From: Brachionus plicatilis
Taxonomy: Eukaryota; Rotifera; Eurotatoria; Ploima; Brachionidae
Direction of reading: 5' to 3'
NCBI GenBank assembly: GCA_010279815.1
Contig: QEOQ01000206.1
Location: forward strand, 734,147-798,146
DNA length: 64,000 nucleotides
Position numbers and translations under genes: made by a program. The notes beneath the pieces are model-generated. The model did no database searches. It worked only from the letters and a program-made list of their open reading frames with translations, and was not told where the DNA came from. Shown piece after piece: positions 19,423-32,040 of the stretch (the first letter of the stretch is position 1; every line of letters starts with the position of its first letter).

Positions 19423-22400
19423 TTAAATTTTAAGTCTAATTTTTTATACTGATAAAATAAAACTATTTCAGAATAGTTCATAATTTTTAGTTGAAAATCG
19501 CTATTATAAAATCATAAAATTATTTTTTTTTTCATTTAATTAATGGTAATTTAATTTTGAAGCGAAATTTTAAATTACCTGTAGTTGATTTCGCCATCGC
19601 CATCCGGATCTAGTTCATTGACTAATTGGTCTATTTCTTCTTGGGTAAATCTGACGCCTAGCTCTAAGATTCCGACTTGAAATTCTTCTCTGGATACTGA
19701 CATGCTGCCATCTTTGTCGAATTTGTTGAAAAAGTCGATCAGTTTTATATGATTTTTTTCAATAAAATTTCTCAATTTTATTATGGGATTTATCTTTATT
19801 TTTGGCTTAAGCTTAACCCCGTCACAACCGGTTTTTATTTGAATGTGTGGAAAAACTGTTTGAAAATTTTTGAATTCATCTTTAAAATATTTGTCCACAA
19901 TTATTTCCTAAATAATTAAAATTTTATAAAAAAAAAAAAAAACAAATAAAAAAATTACCGAAAAGTCTATTAATTCAATTTTTGTATTGGTATTTTTTGG
20001 TAATGCTTTTATAATTGAAAAACATCCAGCCGACTCCATTGGATTTAAACCCAACTTAACAAGAAAATTAGGAAAAAATTTCTCCAAAAAACAGATAAAA
20101 AAGATGTACTTTCAAGATCCTCAAGGTTTGATTAACAATCAAGCTTTTAGCAATGTACACTGCACCTTCAGTAGCTATCCGATTATTTCTTTAAAATAAT
20201 CAATTAAAATTGAAAAATAAATGATGATGAACCAAAAGATTGTTAAGTTTTTATATTTGGGATTATATTGAACTTAAATTTAAATTTTCTTGAATTCATC
20301 AGAATTTTTTTTTTTATTTCTTAATTTTTAGATCGTTTAAAATCATTTCAAGTTTCTTAGATAAATATCTGTAAGTAAGTATGTGTGATGGTAGACTATA
20401 CGTAGAATAACGTAATTTTAGACAAAATATTTTAATTTTTGGCAACTTGAAGTTTATGATCAATTTTTGATGCTAAAATGATCAAATTAAACTAAAACTA
20501 AAATAAATTGTTATTTCCTAATAGAAATAGTACAGAGATACATTTTTGGATATAGCATAATATGTTTAATAAAAGAATAAACTCTGCAATATTAAAATGC
20601 ACAATGCTGAGTGCACATCATCGAAATGATGCTATTTTAAGTGGACAATTTTTTGCAGATTTAACCTTTAGATTTAACAAAGTAAGTTAAAACCAAAAAT
20701 TAACCTCTGCACTAATTCTATTAAAAAATTAATATTTATTTTATAGTTTTAGTTTGAATGGATAATTTTGACCATCAAAAATGATCATAAAATTCAACTT
20801 GCCTAATTTTTGGTAATAATTTTAAATCATTCAAAAATGCTTGCCGCTAAAGAAAAAGGCTATACATAATTTTCTTGTAAACATTGATAAGATGAAACAC
20901 AATTGATTATTTATTTGAAGAAATTTATTTGACTTAAAATTGACTCAAATTTTGTTTACATAAGACTAAAAATTTTTGATTAAATTTAAATTTTAAAAAT
21001 AGCCCTCAAAATGAAAAGTGAAAAAAAATCTTAAACTTGTCTAAGTAATTTTATCATCAATAATATTTAAAATCATTGGTTTAATTTTTTACGTAATGAA
21101 AAGGGAAACTTTGTAGAGAATTTTTTAAATCATATCATTTATTAAACGTAAAATGTAAAACTACACATTCTTATTTACCAATAATTAAGTAAGAAAGTTT
21201 AAGTCCTCTTAAATGTGGTAAAAAAGTGTAATTTTAACGTTTGTTATCTATTTGTATAAAAATATTTTTTTCCAAATTTTAATTTCAAAGGCTTATCTTA
21301 CTAGGATTTTTTGGAGATTTAAAATCATTTTTGATTGCTTAATAAAAGTAATTAATTTTGCATTAATCAAGACAATTTCGAAATAGGTAGAAAAAGGTGG
21401 ATTTTTCTCGCTTATATTTAATTAATTATAAAATTAAATTCGTTAATATTTGATGCAATATGTTTTTAAAATAACAAGCAAAAAGTATAGTTTTTAATTT
21501 AACATTCAAGCTTAAAAATTCCATTTTTGAATTTTTGAAGAAGAAATTAAAATAAAAACTCAATCTTGTAATCAAAAAAATAACGCAATTAATTTTTGAC
21601 CCAAAAGATTCAAAATATTTCTTAACGAATAGAACCTAAATATGTATTTTTTTATCCTTTCAAGCCATTAAATGTCGATTCAATAAATATTTTTGTTTTT
21701 TTTTTGCTATGATAACAAAGGGTTTTTTCTGATACAAAAACTTAAAGATTATTCCTAATTTGCACAACTAGGAAGTTAAGAATTAACTTGTTTTTCTAAA
21801 TCTTTTTTGGTTCATTCAAGGTAAAAATGATAAATCAAATTTAATTACGAAAGATCAAATTCTTCCAAAGTCTCATTTTCTTTTAATGACTTAAGTAAAG
21901 CCTTGCATCCATCTTGAGAAAAGCCGTTCCATCCGACATCTAATGTTTTAATAACACTATTAGCCTTTAATAAAAAAATTAATAAAAACTTCGACCAAAA
22001 ATTAATAAAATTGAACACCACTTACACCAAGACCTTTGGCAATTGCAACTGCTCCTTTACGTCTGATATTATTCCAACTCAAGTTTAGTGTTTTGATGCT
22101 AATATTTTCAGCTATTGCAGGACCCAGTATTTTGCCAGACTCTTCTCCAAAGTTATTATGACTCAAGTCCAAAAATTCTATTTTAATTGTGTTCTTAAAT
22201 GAGAAAAAAAGTAATTTTAAAGATTGATTTGCTTTTAAATTAGTACTGAAATAATTTCAGCCCAAACTGTTGCAGACGCATCATTAAATTTATTGCCTCT
22301 CATTGTCAAATGAGTTATAGAATTATTTGCTCTAAGAACGTCCCTCAAAGCCTCACAACCATTTGATGAAAAATTGTTATCTGAAAGATTCTGCGGAAAA

Positions 22401-25400
22401 ATTTAAAATTTTTTTTTTTAATAGTATATTTTACTAAATCAGTGATAAAACAGTTTTCCTTGAGCATCTTTGAAATGTGATGGGCTCCTTCTGGTCCTAG
22501 CCAGTTATCGCTTAGATCAAGCTTTGAAACTATTGAATTGTTCTAAAAACAATTGAATAAAAATCTTTAAAAATAAAAGAGCTTGATTAATTTTTTACCA
22601 TCAATGCTGCTGAAACAGGCCTCATTCCGGGCGCACCAAGACCATGATGCTTCATTGAAAGATTAGGATCATTCATGTGTCGCAGGAAATAGGACGCTGG
22701 AATGGTCTTTTGCTTTCGGCAATTGTCTAAGTATATCGCTTTCCATGAAAAGTCTTTGGATTTTTCTTCTTAAAAAAATATTTAAAAAAAAAAAAATGTT
22801 CAAATCAAATTTGTCTCTAGTGCTACCAGGTGCTGCTGTGAAAATTTTTATTTTTAAAAAGTAACAGAACTTTTAAAGGCTTTGAAGCCTAAATTGATTA
22901 AAAATTGTTTGGTCTGGGAGGTAAAAAAAATGTGGAAAAAAAATATGAAAACCTTCAGTTTTACTAGACTTGGTAGTATCAACACGACTAGTACTCATCT
23001 TAATGTCAAATGAACTGCATATTAATGTTGTATTGTATTTTAAATCAGTTTTTAAAATGCGTTCCGACTCTTCAAAATGGTCTTTTTTTAGCAAATAATT
23101 TTTGGCTTCCTCCAGTAAATCTACAGTGTCGTCTGAACAAAATGACAAATTATCCAGATTGGTGTCATCGACCAAATTTTTTAGATGTCTAACTTGACGG
23201 CTCTCTCCCAGATTAAAATCCTCATTTTCACTATTGTCAAAAAATTCGTCATGTAAACTTTCGTTTTGCAGCATTTTTAATTCTTCGTCATCATTTAAAA
23301 ACTTGCTCTCAGCTTCCTGTGCTTCGAAATCATTGCGTTTATCGATTGAATCTGGCATTTCGTCATCATCGGAGTCCCGCGTTGCCAATGGTTTTGCCAC
23401 AGACATAGATCTAGTTTGCACATGTTTACTAAACCTGAATGGTTCTTTGGATGCGGAGCTAGATCGAATTTTAACATCACTCCCTGAGCTTTTTGATTTT
23501 GTATCCGCTTTGACACTTGTTTTTCCTGGTGATTCAGTTTTAGGCATTTTTTGCTATTTAACATTCAAAGCTGAAATTTTCCAAATCAATAATGAGTCAA
23601 GAGACTAAACCAGAATTGCTAAAGCATTAATTATTAAAGAAAAGACGAAATTGAAAATGAAGTTTTTTTTTTTTATTTAATTACTCCTCTCTAGAACGGT
23701 AAAAATTAAACAAAACACTTAGGGTTCTGTGTGACAATTCTTGGGCACTGAACGAGGATTTGATATTTTTTTCAAAAATTTAAATCGAATCGCTTTAAAC
23801 CCCCTTAAGTCTAATGAAAATGAGAGTGAGATTTTTATGGAATTAAGTAAATATATTAAAGTTATTTTTGAAAAAAATATAATTCTCAAACTAATAAACA
23901 TAATGGTTATTAACTCGAATTAGCAGCACTTGGAAATAAGCAGTTTAATTTCAGATTGGTAAAAATAATTTTTTTTTTAAGAACCCTTAGATATTTTTTT
24001 AAATGAAAACACAATTAAACATTTAGCTTTGGCAACAAAAAAACTTTTGAACATTATGTTTAGATTGAAAATGAGAGTATTAAAAAGCGGAAATTGTTTG
24101 TTCCTTACCTTCTTCTTCAATGTCTGTGTTCCATTTGTCGTCGTCCAAAAAATCAAGATCAAAATCGGAGCCTGATTGGAATTTTTTTAATTTTTGCTCT
24201 TCGTCTTGATTTTCGGTCTCATTTGGTTCATTTAGCTCGCTATCGTTCTCGAGCTCAACATGGTCGGATTCATCAGCTGATTTCCTTTCAAGATCGGGAT
24301 CGATAACAAATGAAAGACTTTTTTCCGAACTCTTTTGTAATTTATCATCGTCTACAGTCGCTGGTCGGGAAGAATTTTTTAAAATACGTGGTAATACCTT
24401 AAATTTAGAATAAATTAATTTTTTTAAGTGATTATTAAATATTTTATTCATCTAGCTAAGGTTACGGATCATTTTTTTTGGTTTTAAGCCATGCTTAAAA
24501 ATTTTATAAATAGATGCGCCAATATGGAATATTTTTTTTCGAAAATACCTTTAAAAATTAAGAAAAGTCTTCTTTAAATTCTCATAAACATATTTAAGTT
24601 TGAATCATTTTTTTCTGGTCTTTAGGCTATTTTGAATTCAGTTCTATTGCACCCCAAATCAAAAATCGAAGTTAAGCAAATTAATTTCAAGTTTGATAAC
24701 TTCTGACAGGTTCAATCAATCTTTATGATTTTTTTTATTTTTTTAATTACAGCTGGTGAATTTTAAAGAAAAACTTGGCGGAAATTTTGAAAATAAATTT
24801 ATATTCAGATTTTATTGGGTAGTTATAATAATATAATGCAATTTTTCAACCACATGAATGATAAGATTCCTGGGGTAAAATTACGTAATTTTACATTAAT
24901 TCACAAAATATTCCTTAAAATATTTAATTTTACCGTTCTTTACGTAAAATTTAATTTTTTAGAATAACCTAAGAAAAATAAAATTTCACGAAATAATTAG
25001 TAAATTTATGTAATTGCTTAAAAAATTTTGTAAATTTGCGTAATTTTACCTCATAACCAATAATCATATCATGACTATATATAAAAATATTTTGGTGCAC
25101 AATTAAAATTGACTGTTCAGGAAGAAGACTTATTTTCCCAGTGAATAGTCCATAATAAATAAAGCTTTTTTTTTTTAAATAACAATTAGAAAGTAAAAAA
25201 AATTCGTGAAAATTTTTAAAAATTTAATTAAATTTAAAAAACAAAATAAGACTTTTTTTAAGATTAAATTAAAAGTTTTTTTAGAGCTGGTATCATTTTT
25301 TTCAAAATAAATTAATTCTAAAAACATCAAATTAATCAATCATTAATTTTTAGTAAAAAGTATCTTTAATAACTTAAATCAAACATGGGATAAGAATAAA

Positions 25401-27355
25401 TTACTTAGATTTATTTGCGTCTGAATTTGATTTAAAAGTTATTAGGGTTCCATTTTAAGCTAATTAAAAAAAAATTACTAATTTTTAGAGAAATATTTTA
25501 ACCGAGTTTATTTGTGAGACATGAGACATCGACAACTTATCACAGATAATAAAAAATTTTATAAACTTGATATTAAAAAAATAATCTAATGCTATGAGCA
25601 TATATTTTGCTTTTTTCTATCACATATCTAATTAAATCAAAATTTTAATTTAATGAGGAAAATGAAAAATTTTACAAATCCAAAAAGCAATATTTTCGAT
25701 GAATTCATTACAAAGTTAATCTTTAAATGAAAACTCCTAGTTTTGGATTACCCAACTTTGAATTTAATAGTGTTGACTCAAAATATCAAATAAATATATT
25801 TCTAATAGAGTTTTCAATCCTTAAAGAATAAATTAACATTTAATTTTAAGAGTTGATTCTTTGAATTCAGTTGAATTTGAAAAATTTATTTAATTCAAGT
25901 GTTAAATTAGTTCGGAAAAATATGACAATTAGTAAAAAAATTTTCTTGGCTCAAAAACACTTGCCAGCAAATATTTTTTAAAAAATTTTACATTCAATAA
26001 TTAAGTACAAGATTTAAAGTCATACTTAGCTAAATATAAAGAAACTTCATTTTTTTAAACAAAAATTAAGATTTTTGGACATTTTTTCTTATAGTCTTGA
26101 ATAAAATAATTTTGTCGAAACTAGCAATTTAAAAAAAAAACTTGTCCATTTATTTTCTTTTATAAACTAATTTTACTTTTTTACATTTCAATTTTATTTC
26201 AGAAAAAAAAACATTAAAGAGTTTGTGGATATTAAACCAAAAGTTCTCTAAAAAAATTAAATTCAAAAATTTGAAGAGAAATTTTCCAAAAACACGAAAA
26301 ATTTTATGCTTGGCAAGTGTTTAAATAATTTGATCAGTTTAGAATAAAATTCAAATTTAATTAGTTTTTCTTCACTTTAAGGATGCAAAATTAAAAATAA
26401 AAAATCATCACCTTTAAAAAAATAAATGACTAAATAATTTTTTTACCTCAAATTTTTTTTGGCATAAAAACATTTCTGGTTACTATATTTAAAGTTGAAT
26501 GTCATGAAGGTTATTTCAAAACGTCTTGCTTTTAAAAATCCCACTTATTTGAAAGAAACTGTTGTCTTTAAAAAAATTAAGATTTCAAAAAAAAGGTATT
26601 TTTAAAACCTTAACATTTATGATTTGATTTTAATTATGAGTAGCGATAATCAGATATTTTATCAAAATCGCTATAAAATAAAGATAAGTTAAATTAATAA
26701 TTTAGATTTTTTTAATAGAATACATTATAATCATTCGTTATAAATAAAATATTTTGCACAATGTTTTAATTGCAATCGTATTGGCAAAATAATTTATCTT
26801 TCTCCAAAATTAATTTATAATTTTTTAAAAAAATTTTTCGTCTTCTTGAATTGAGCAAAGTCAGTTGAAAAAGATGCACTTACAAATGTCTTTTTATAAA
26901 AACTAAATACAAGACCCATTATAATGCTTAACAATCGATTATCAGAAGAACTGTTCGCGCAGACCTAAAATCGACTAATTATTCTTAAAATCTTTAAATT
27001 AAAAAATTTCTGTGGCATTTTATAATTTAAAATTTTATATAAAAAAGTTTTAAAAAAATCTTAAACTATGCTTTGATTTAACTGAGTGAAAAAATCAACT
27101 ATAGTCGGATTTTGAACTACGTCGACCCTAAATAAATTCAATGATTAAATTTTAACTTGAAATCTAAAAATTTTAAAGCATATAAGAATCATTTATTTAT
27201 TTTGAAGTTATTTTAAAAAATATATGTTATTTAAAAATTTTAATTTAAAATAAAGTTTATCATACCCGTTTTTGTTCAACAGTTGTTGGCCGAAAACGAT
27301 AATGGTTATTGAAAAGATTGCTTTGAGTGGTCTTTGAAATCGACGGGGCTGCCAT
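19423..27355 (-). CDS. Leucine-rich-repeat plus EF-hand protein, LRRC74-like, 11 exons, about 533 aa
   Basis: Coding exons on the minus strand, all phase-consistent: 27266-27355, 24109-24397, 22599-22768, 22435-22542, 22247-22390, 22026-22193, 21849-21964, 20110-20188, 19959-20054, 19579-19907, and a likely last short exon 19423-19435. The protein has a basic start (MAAPSISKTTQ), an acidic low-complexity region (residues about 31-127), then about eight RNI-type leucine-rich repeats (for example SKLDLSDNWLGPEGA, HLTMRGNKFND, FLDLSHNNF, TLNLSWNNI, TLDVGWNGF). It ends with two EF-hands, one canonical loop DKDGSMSVSREE and a second DPDGDGEINY. The order fits LRRC74A/B-like proteins; EF-hands imply calcium binding. 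Introns of 50-60 nt sit beside one of 2.9 kb. The last exon is the least certain. Confidence 0.85.
22953..23547 (-). CDS. Alternative first exon of the LRR/EF-hand gene
   Basis: A frame starting MPKTESPGKTSV runs 198 codons. It is rich in Ser, Asp and Glu and ends at a possible donor GAAG|GTTTTC. It leaves phase 1, the phase required to join exon 22599-22768. An in-frame TAG lies three codons upstream of the ATG, so it cannot be an internal exon of the long form; it would instead replace the first two exons. It also ends in an acidic/basic stretch before the first LRR exon, like exon 2 does. The donor is weak, so it could instead be a separate short gene. Confidence 0.55.
24398..27265 (-). 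other. Large intron 1 of the LRR/EF-hand gene
   Basis: This is 2.9 kb of AT-rich intron. A short TIR-like pair (GGGGTAAAATTACG... at 24872-24894 and its inverse at 25030-25052) marks a 181-bp possible MITE. No target duplication is visible. Nothing else is supported. Confidence 0.5.
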
Positions 27356-29188
27356 TTGTCTCTTTAGAACTATCGATATCAATCGACTAGGTTAAATGTT
27401 TTCACAGAAAGTACAGCACTTGTCTAATTATTTATTTTTTTTTTTAATATAACACTTTTAACTTTTATGAATTCCAATTTAGCAATTGTTAAACACTTAA
27501 AATAAGCGAATATACTTCAAAAAACATAAATAGGAAATAATATTTTTTTTAGATTCAGTCGACGGGGTTTAAAAAAACAATTCCTATAGTCTTTAAAAAA
27601 TAATGACTTAAATTAATATTAAAAATAAATACACACGAGATTAGAATTTTGTTAGTTACATAGAAATAGCAACAATTTTTTGATTTAAGACGACTTGAAG
27701 CTTTTGAAAATTCGACCCGCTTGAAATTAATTATTTCCAGTTTTAAGTCAAAGACCTAACTTATTTAGTCTAACCATTAGTTCCTATATTTTTAGAAAAA
27801 AAAACATGAAAAATTGTTATTTTTCGGATTTAAATAATTTTGAAAAAAGTCAATGTTTCTTGTTATTTTTAAATTTTTAATTGAACCAAAGAAGCCTGTT
27901 CGACTACCTGTTTGTTCAATTTAATTTCAAATATTTACAATTAATGTTTGTAGAGTAAAGATTCAGAAAATAATAAAATATATTGGACTTGATTTTAATT
28001 TATTCATTAATGAAAAATAAAGCCTTGGTTACCATAGTTAAGTAATAATGAAAGATAAATTCAAAGCTCTTTTGTTTTTTTATTTTTATTTTTCATTTAT
28101 CTGAATAAAATTTAATTTATTTAAACATTCCAGGGGCATAAACTTGGGGCAAAATTTACAAACTACAAACCTTAGTATGTAACTTTTAATTATTTGCCCA
28201 AAATTTTCAAATTTTAGACTAATGAATCGCGAAAATTTGGTACAGAGTTTGATAATTGGTTTTCGCATTCAAATACCTTACTAAATTTAATAATTTTTTA
28301 TAAATATTTTGAAATTATATTTGAATTTTAAATGCTTCAAGAAAATTTTGTTTCAAAAAAGCTCATTTTATGTTTATTGAATTTTCAAAGTTTTCCAAAG
28401 CTACGAAAGTCATATAAAATCAATTTTTTAGATGGATCATTTTATTATTTCGGTCTCTAAAATTCTAAAATTGAGAATTTCTAATTTTAAAATTTTGAAA
28501 AATTAGAAAAAAAACTTATAATTTTTTATGCTTTAAAATCTATTTTAAATTATTTTCATTTAAAATTTTTTTTAAAATTAAAATAGATGGGTGTAACAAA
28601 CGATTGTTGTATTAATCAAAAATCTAATTCAAATACTTTTGAATTGGTCGAAAAATTTTAATAAAAATTATTTTTCGATTTAGGAATATCATGCTTTTAA
28701 AATAAATTTAAATACAATTTTTTCTATAATATTTGATTTAAATTCAAATATTATAAATTTAAATTGAAAAAAAAGTTTCAATTTTCTTTTAATTTGAATA
28801 TTGGATTTTTCTGAATTAACTTATTCGAAAAATTTTGAATGAACTGAATAATTTAAAGCTCTGATAGAAAGTCTAAATAATAAATTTTCGCCAAATTATT
28901 TCTTTTAAATATTTAAGATTTATTTGCTCTTCAAATTTAAAAGACATTTTCTAGATTTAATTTAAGGTCTAAATAAGACTGATCTTAGCTTTAAAACGAG
29001 AAAAATTTATTTCAAAAAGATTCATTTTTCTAAATATATTTTGAACAAAAACTTAACTTGGCAAATATAACCAAGATTATCCAAAAAGTGAGGTTCTAAA
29101 GTTTAAAATTATTAAGATTTTAATTCATCATTTTTAAATAGTGCTGTTGTTTGAATTTCAAGAGTCCGTCACAAAATTAAAAAAAATT
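27356..29188. other. AT-rich stretch upstream of the LRR/EF-hand gene
   Basis: No frames above chance. It must contain the promoter of the LRR/EF-hand gene. A weak X-box-like GTTACCATAGTTAA occurs near 28027, about 670 bp upstream, with two mismatches in the right half. Confidence 0.35.
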
Positions 29189-29189
29189 A

Positions 29190-29232
29190 AAAATCTGCTT
29201 CAATAATTTTTAATAAAAATGAAGCAGATTTT
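29190..29232. repeat. Perfect 12-bp inverted repeat with 19-nt loop
   Basis: AAAATCTGCTTC at 29190-29201 is inverted perfectly at 29221-29232. It lies about 70 bp before the LINE-derived frame at 29306 and could be a hairpin at or near the element's 5' end or a small MITE. Confidence 0.6.
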
Positions 29233-29305
29233 ATTTAATAATAAAAATATCAATAAATTTGTTTGAAAAATTTGAAAAATTTGAAAATTATAATCAAATA
29301 GAGAG

Positions 29306-30088
29306 ATGACAAAGCTGACAGCAGGGCAGGAGGCCCAGGTGGCTACGATGATCGCGGAAGCAATTAAGAAAGTCAAATTGGAGGAGAAGACCAAAATGGA
29401 CGAGGTCCTCGAGAAATTAAAGACTCTTGGGGAAGAAAATGACGCTCTCAGAGTGGAGTTTGATCAACTGAAAGAAAAAATGACAAAACTGGATGGAAGT
29501 GCGGAGACGACATCGGTGGTAACTGTTCAAGACTCAGACAATTTCTGGAAGGAGGTGGTAAAGAGTAAGAATGTCCGGAACGATATATCCAATATGGTGA
29601 TAGTGGAGCAAAACAGGAGTAAGAGGAAAGAGAAAAACATTATTATATTTGAAAAGACTCCAGTAGGAGACGCGGTCAGAAAGATAAAAACCGGAATGGA
29701 AGAAGAAGTGGTGAAAGAGGAGGTGACCAAGATACTTACTGCTATTGGACTGGTAGAACATGTTGATGTAATCAAACTGACAAGATTCAAGGAGAATGGA
29801 CCTATTTTGATTGCATGTGAGGAGCTGGAAGTGAAGACGGAAATTCTAAGGAAGGCAAAAGAGCTTAGAAATAAGGGATATACGGATGTGTACATAAACA
29901 ACGACTTGACTGAGAGTGAGGCGGCTAACGAAAAGCGTTTAAGAGTTGAACAAAAAGCAAGAAATGGAGCTCTGGTGCATGGGACCGGTTTCTTGAAATA
30001 TGGGAAGGCAATGGTGAATGGAACCGAGATGAAGTGGTACTGGGGAATTCGAAGTGGAGAGCTTCGAAAAATTTACAAAGACTTATAG
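29306..30088 (+). CDS. LINE ORF1 protein: coiled coil plus nucleic-acid-binding domain, 260 aa
   Basis: Residues about 10-70 are heptad-like (EKTKMDEVLEKLKTLGEEND...LKEKMTKL), a trimer-type coiled coil as in LINE ORF1 proteins. Residues about 115-245 look like an RRM/C-terminal-domain module (KEKNIIIFEKTP, VIKLTRF, VYINNDLTESEAANEKRLR), a pattern shared by CR1/L1-type ORF1 proteins that bind their RNA and act as chaperones. The frame is intact. The first ATG of the track lies 16 bp after a run of A/T that may be the element's 5' end. GC content is well above that of host genes here. Confidence 0.85.
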   Translation: MTKLTAGQEAQVATMIAEAIKKVKLEEKTKMDEVLEKLKTLGEENDALRVEFDQLKEKMTKLDGSAETTSVVTVQDSDNFWKEVVKSKNVRNDISNMVIVEQNRSKRKEKNIIIFEKTPVGDAVRKIKTGMEEEVVKEEVTKILTAIGLVEHVDVIKLTRFKENGPILIACEELEVKTEILRKAKELRNKGYTDVYINNDLTESEAANEKRLRVEQKARNGALVHGTGFLKYGKAMVNGTEMKWYWGIRSGELRKIYKDL

Positions 30089-30148
30089 CTATTAAGAAAT
30101 GGTGGATCAGGGATACATAAGGGCGAGGGCAGTATATACACGCTAGAT

Positions 30149-30646
30149 TTGGTGGAGGAGACGGTTTGCAGGTTATCGACAGGCTACGAGGGCGCGCGTT
30201 TTGAAGATGAGGCTTTAGAAGGTTTGACTGATCAGTCCTTGTTAAATACAGGTAAGTCTGTTTTTATTTCTGAGGGTTCGAGTGAATTAAGTTGTTGGTA
30301 TGCGAATGCAACATCATTAACTCCGGAGAAGTTGGAAGAACTGAGATCGTTGTGTATAGAGAAGACCTATGATGTATTGTTTATCTCTGAAACTTGGTTC
30401 AATGAACTAAGTGTAAATAACATTGAAGGCTACGAATGTTTCCGAAAAGACCGTAGTAGAAAGAGAGGAGGTGGAGTTTGTATATATGCTAGTGATTCAG
30501 GTTCCTTCAACTTCACGGAAATCGACAACGAACAACTTAATTCAAATAAAATTGAGCAAATCTGGTGTGTAGCTGAATCGGGAAAGGAAAAAATTCTGTT
30601 GGGGTGTATGTATAGAAGTACCCAGCTTTCGTCAGAACGCATTTAG
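30149..30646 (+). pseudogene. LINE ORF2, truncated endonuclease N-terminus
   Basis: After a linker, residues about 48-160 match the start of an APE-type endonuclease: SCWYANATSL, the catalytic Glu in LFISETWF, and RGGGVCIYA. The frame breaks off at the internal deletion, before the GDxN and SDH boxes, so no active nuclease can be made. Confidence 0.8.
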
Positions 30647-31101
30647 AATTCGTTTCGGCGGTATGGAATTCTATGACTAGAAGTGAAATTAATAAGGTCG
30701 AGGGAATCCAGAAAAGGGCGACTAAGATGGTAATAGAATTAAGAGGATTAGAGTACGAAGAAAGACTGAGGGAGCTTGGTTTAACAGACCTGGAAACAAG
30801 AAGGAAAAGAGGGGACTTATTACAAATATTTAAGTTAAGGAAAGGGTTCGAGAAGATAGATTTGGATATTAGAGAGAATGAGGGAGTAAGTGAGGGGACA
30901 AGCAGGAGACACAATAGCCAAATAACAAGGGATAAGCAAGGAGGGACAATGAGGGATAAATTCTTACTTAACCGAACAGCTACAACCTGGAACCTTTTAC
31001 CCTCGGAAATAGTAGGAACTGATACGGTCAATCAGTTTAAGGCCAAAATTGATAGACATATGAAGTCGGAGACCTGGAGAAGATCTGTTTACAGAATCTG
31101 A
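30640..31101 (+). pseudogene. LINE ORF2, C-terminal tail after the deletion
   Basis: The frame starting before the ATG at 30673 reads RTHLEFVSAVWNSM, then KVEGIQKRATKMV and TRRKRGDLLQIFKL, and ends WRRSVYRI. This is the standard last 150 residues of CR1-like ORF2. It lies in another frame than the endonuclease fragment. Confidence 0.8.
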
Positions 31102-31326
31102 TACTGAGGAACTTTGACTTAATGCAACTTAGGTTGCAAGCTGATAAAGTGCAGCGTTATGAACTGCACTCACACTTATGTGTTACAGCTCACACTACTA
31201 CTACTACTACTAAATAACAATATTTAAAAGATTAGTTGAAAAAAATCTATTATTTTATTTTTAATTTCATGTGATTTTAATTTTTGAATATTTTTAACTA
31301 AAAAAATCAATGTAAATCATATATTA

Positions 31327-31516
31327 CTACAGCCTTTTCTATCTGTAATCTTAACTCTTATTTTGACGTAAAAATTAAACTGTTTTTTGCTTTGTCAGTA
31401 TTTTTCTATGAGTCATGCGCAAGGAGCTTCCACAGGTGACCACGGAGGTTACCTCCTAGGAGGCCACCTCGGCAAGCTAGTCTGGCTGTAGCTTATATAT
31501 ATTATTATTATTAAAT
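31327..31516 (+). mobile_element. Solo 3' end of the CR1-like LINE family seen at 8845-9905
   Basis: About 190 bp match, in inverted orientation relative to the window, the 3' untranslated end of the LINE at 8845 (shared TCTTATTTTGACGTAA and GCTTATATATATTATTATTA). It ends in the same ATT microsatellite. It carries no coding part, so it is either an extremely 5'-truncated insertion or a SINE that borrows this tail. Confidence 0.75.
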
Positions 31517-32040
31517 GGAGAATTTTTTCATATTTAAATAAAAATTCTCATACTATCTTGATAAAGCTTAAAAAATTTTTGTTTGGCATAATATATATTG
31601 AATTTATTAGAGATTTGAAAATTTGAATATTTATAAATATTTAATTTTTCTTAAAGCTAAGAATTTTTAATAAAAACAACAGATAAATTCTCTAAAATAC
31701 TAAATAAATAAATTTATTCTATGAAAATTTCCTTTTTAGCTTGACCGTCTAATAAACTAATTGTACCTCAAAATTTTAATTCTTTAAATATTCTAAGATG
31801 GTTTATTCCAAATTTCACCCTTTTGATTTTTATTTTATGTTTTTTATTCTTAAATATTCAAAAGTTGGTTTGGTGAAGTAAAAAAGAACTGAACAAGATG
31901 ATAAAAAATTGAAAATTTTTTTTATCCAAAATTAAAAATTAGTTCCGCGATAGCTTCATAGTGCAAGATTCAATGTTGCATCAATTGTCAAAGTCTGCTT
32001 ATGATTAACAAAATCTCTGCGAAATGCAATACGCTCCAAT

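Larger units (their letters stand above)
29290..31216 (+). mobile_element. Internally deleted LINE with ORF1 and the two ends of ORF2
   Basis: The element has a complete ORF1, the endonuclease N-terminus, then only the C-terminal tail of ORF2, a 3' UTR and an ACT microsatellite tail at about 31194-31213. The missing middle is the rest of the endonuclease and nearly the whole reverse transcriptase. The join is near 30625-30640, where the frame changes. It is less AT-rich than its surroundings and its ORF1 is intact, suggesting recent amplification with help from a full-length relative. Confidence 0.85.

Noticed and set aside
19987..20199. 70-aa plus-strand frame
   Set aside because: It is the antisense shadow of two LRR exons (19959-20054, 20110-20188) of the minus-strand gene, whose splice sites and phases fit.
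23234..23608. 124-aa plus-strand frame
   Set aside because: Antisense of the Ser/Asp-rich alternative first exon; its composition mirrors that exon.
28024..28040. X-box-like GTTACCATAGTTAA upstream of the LRR/EF-hand gene
   Set aside because: Two mismatches in the right half and about 670 bp from the ATG; too weak to list as a regulatory site.
29527..29901. Minus-strand frames over the LINE ORF1
   Set aside because: Shadows of ORF1, whose coiled coil and RRM-like motifs are clear on the plus strand.
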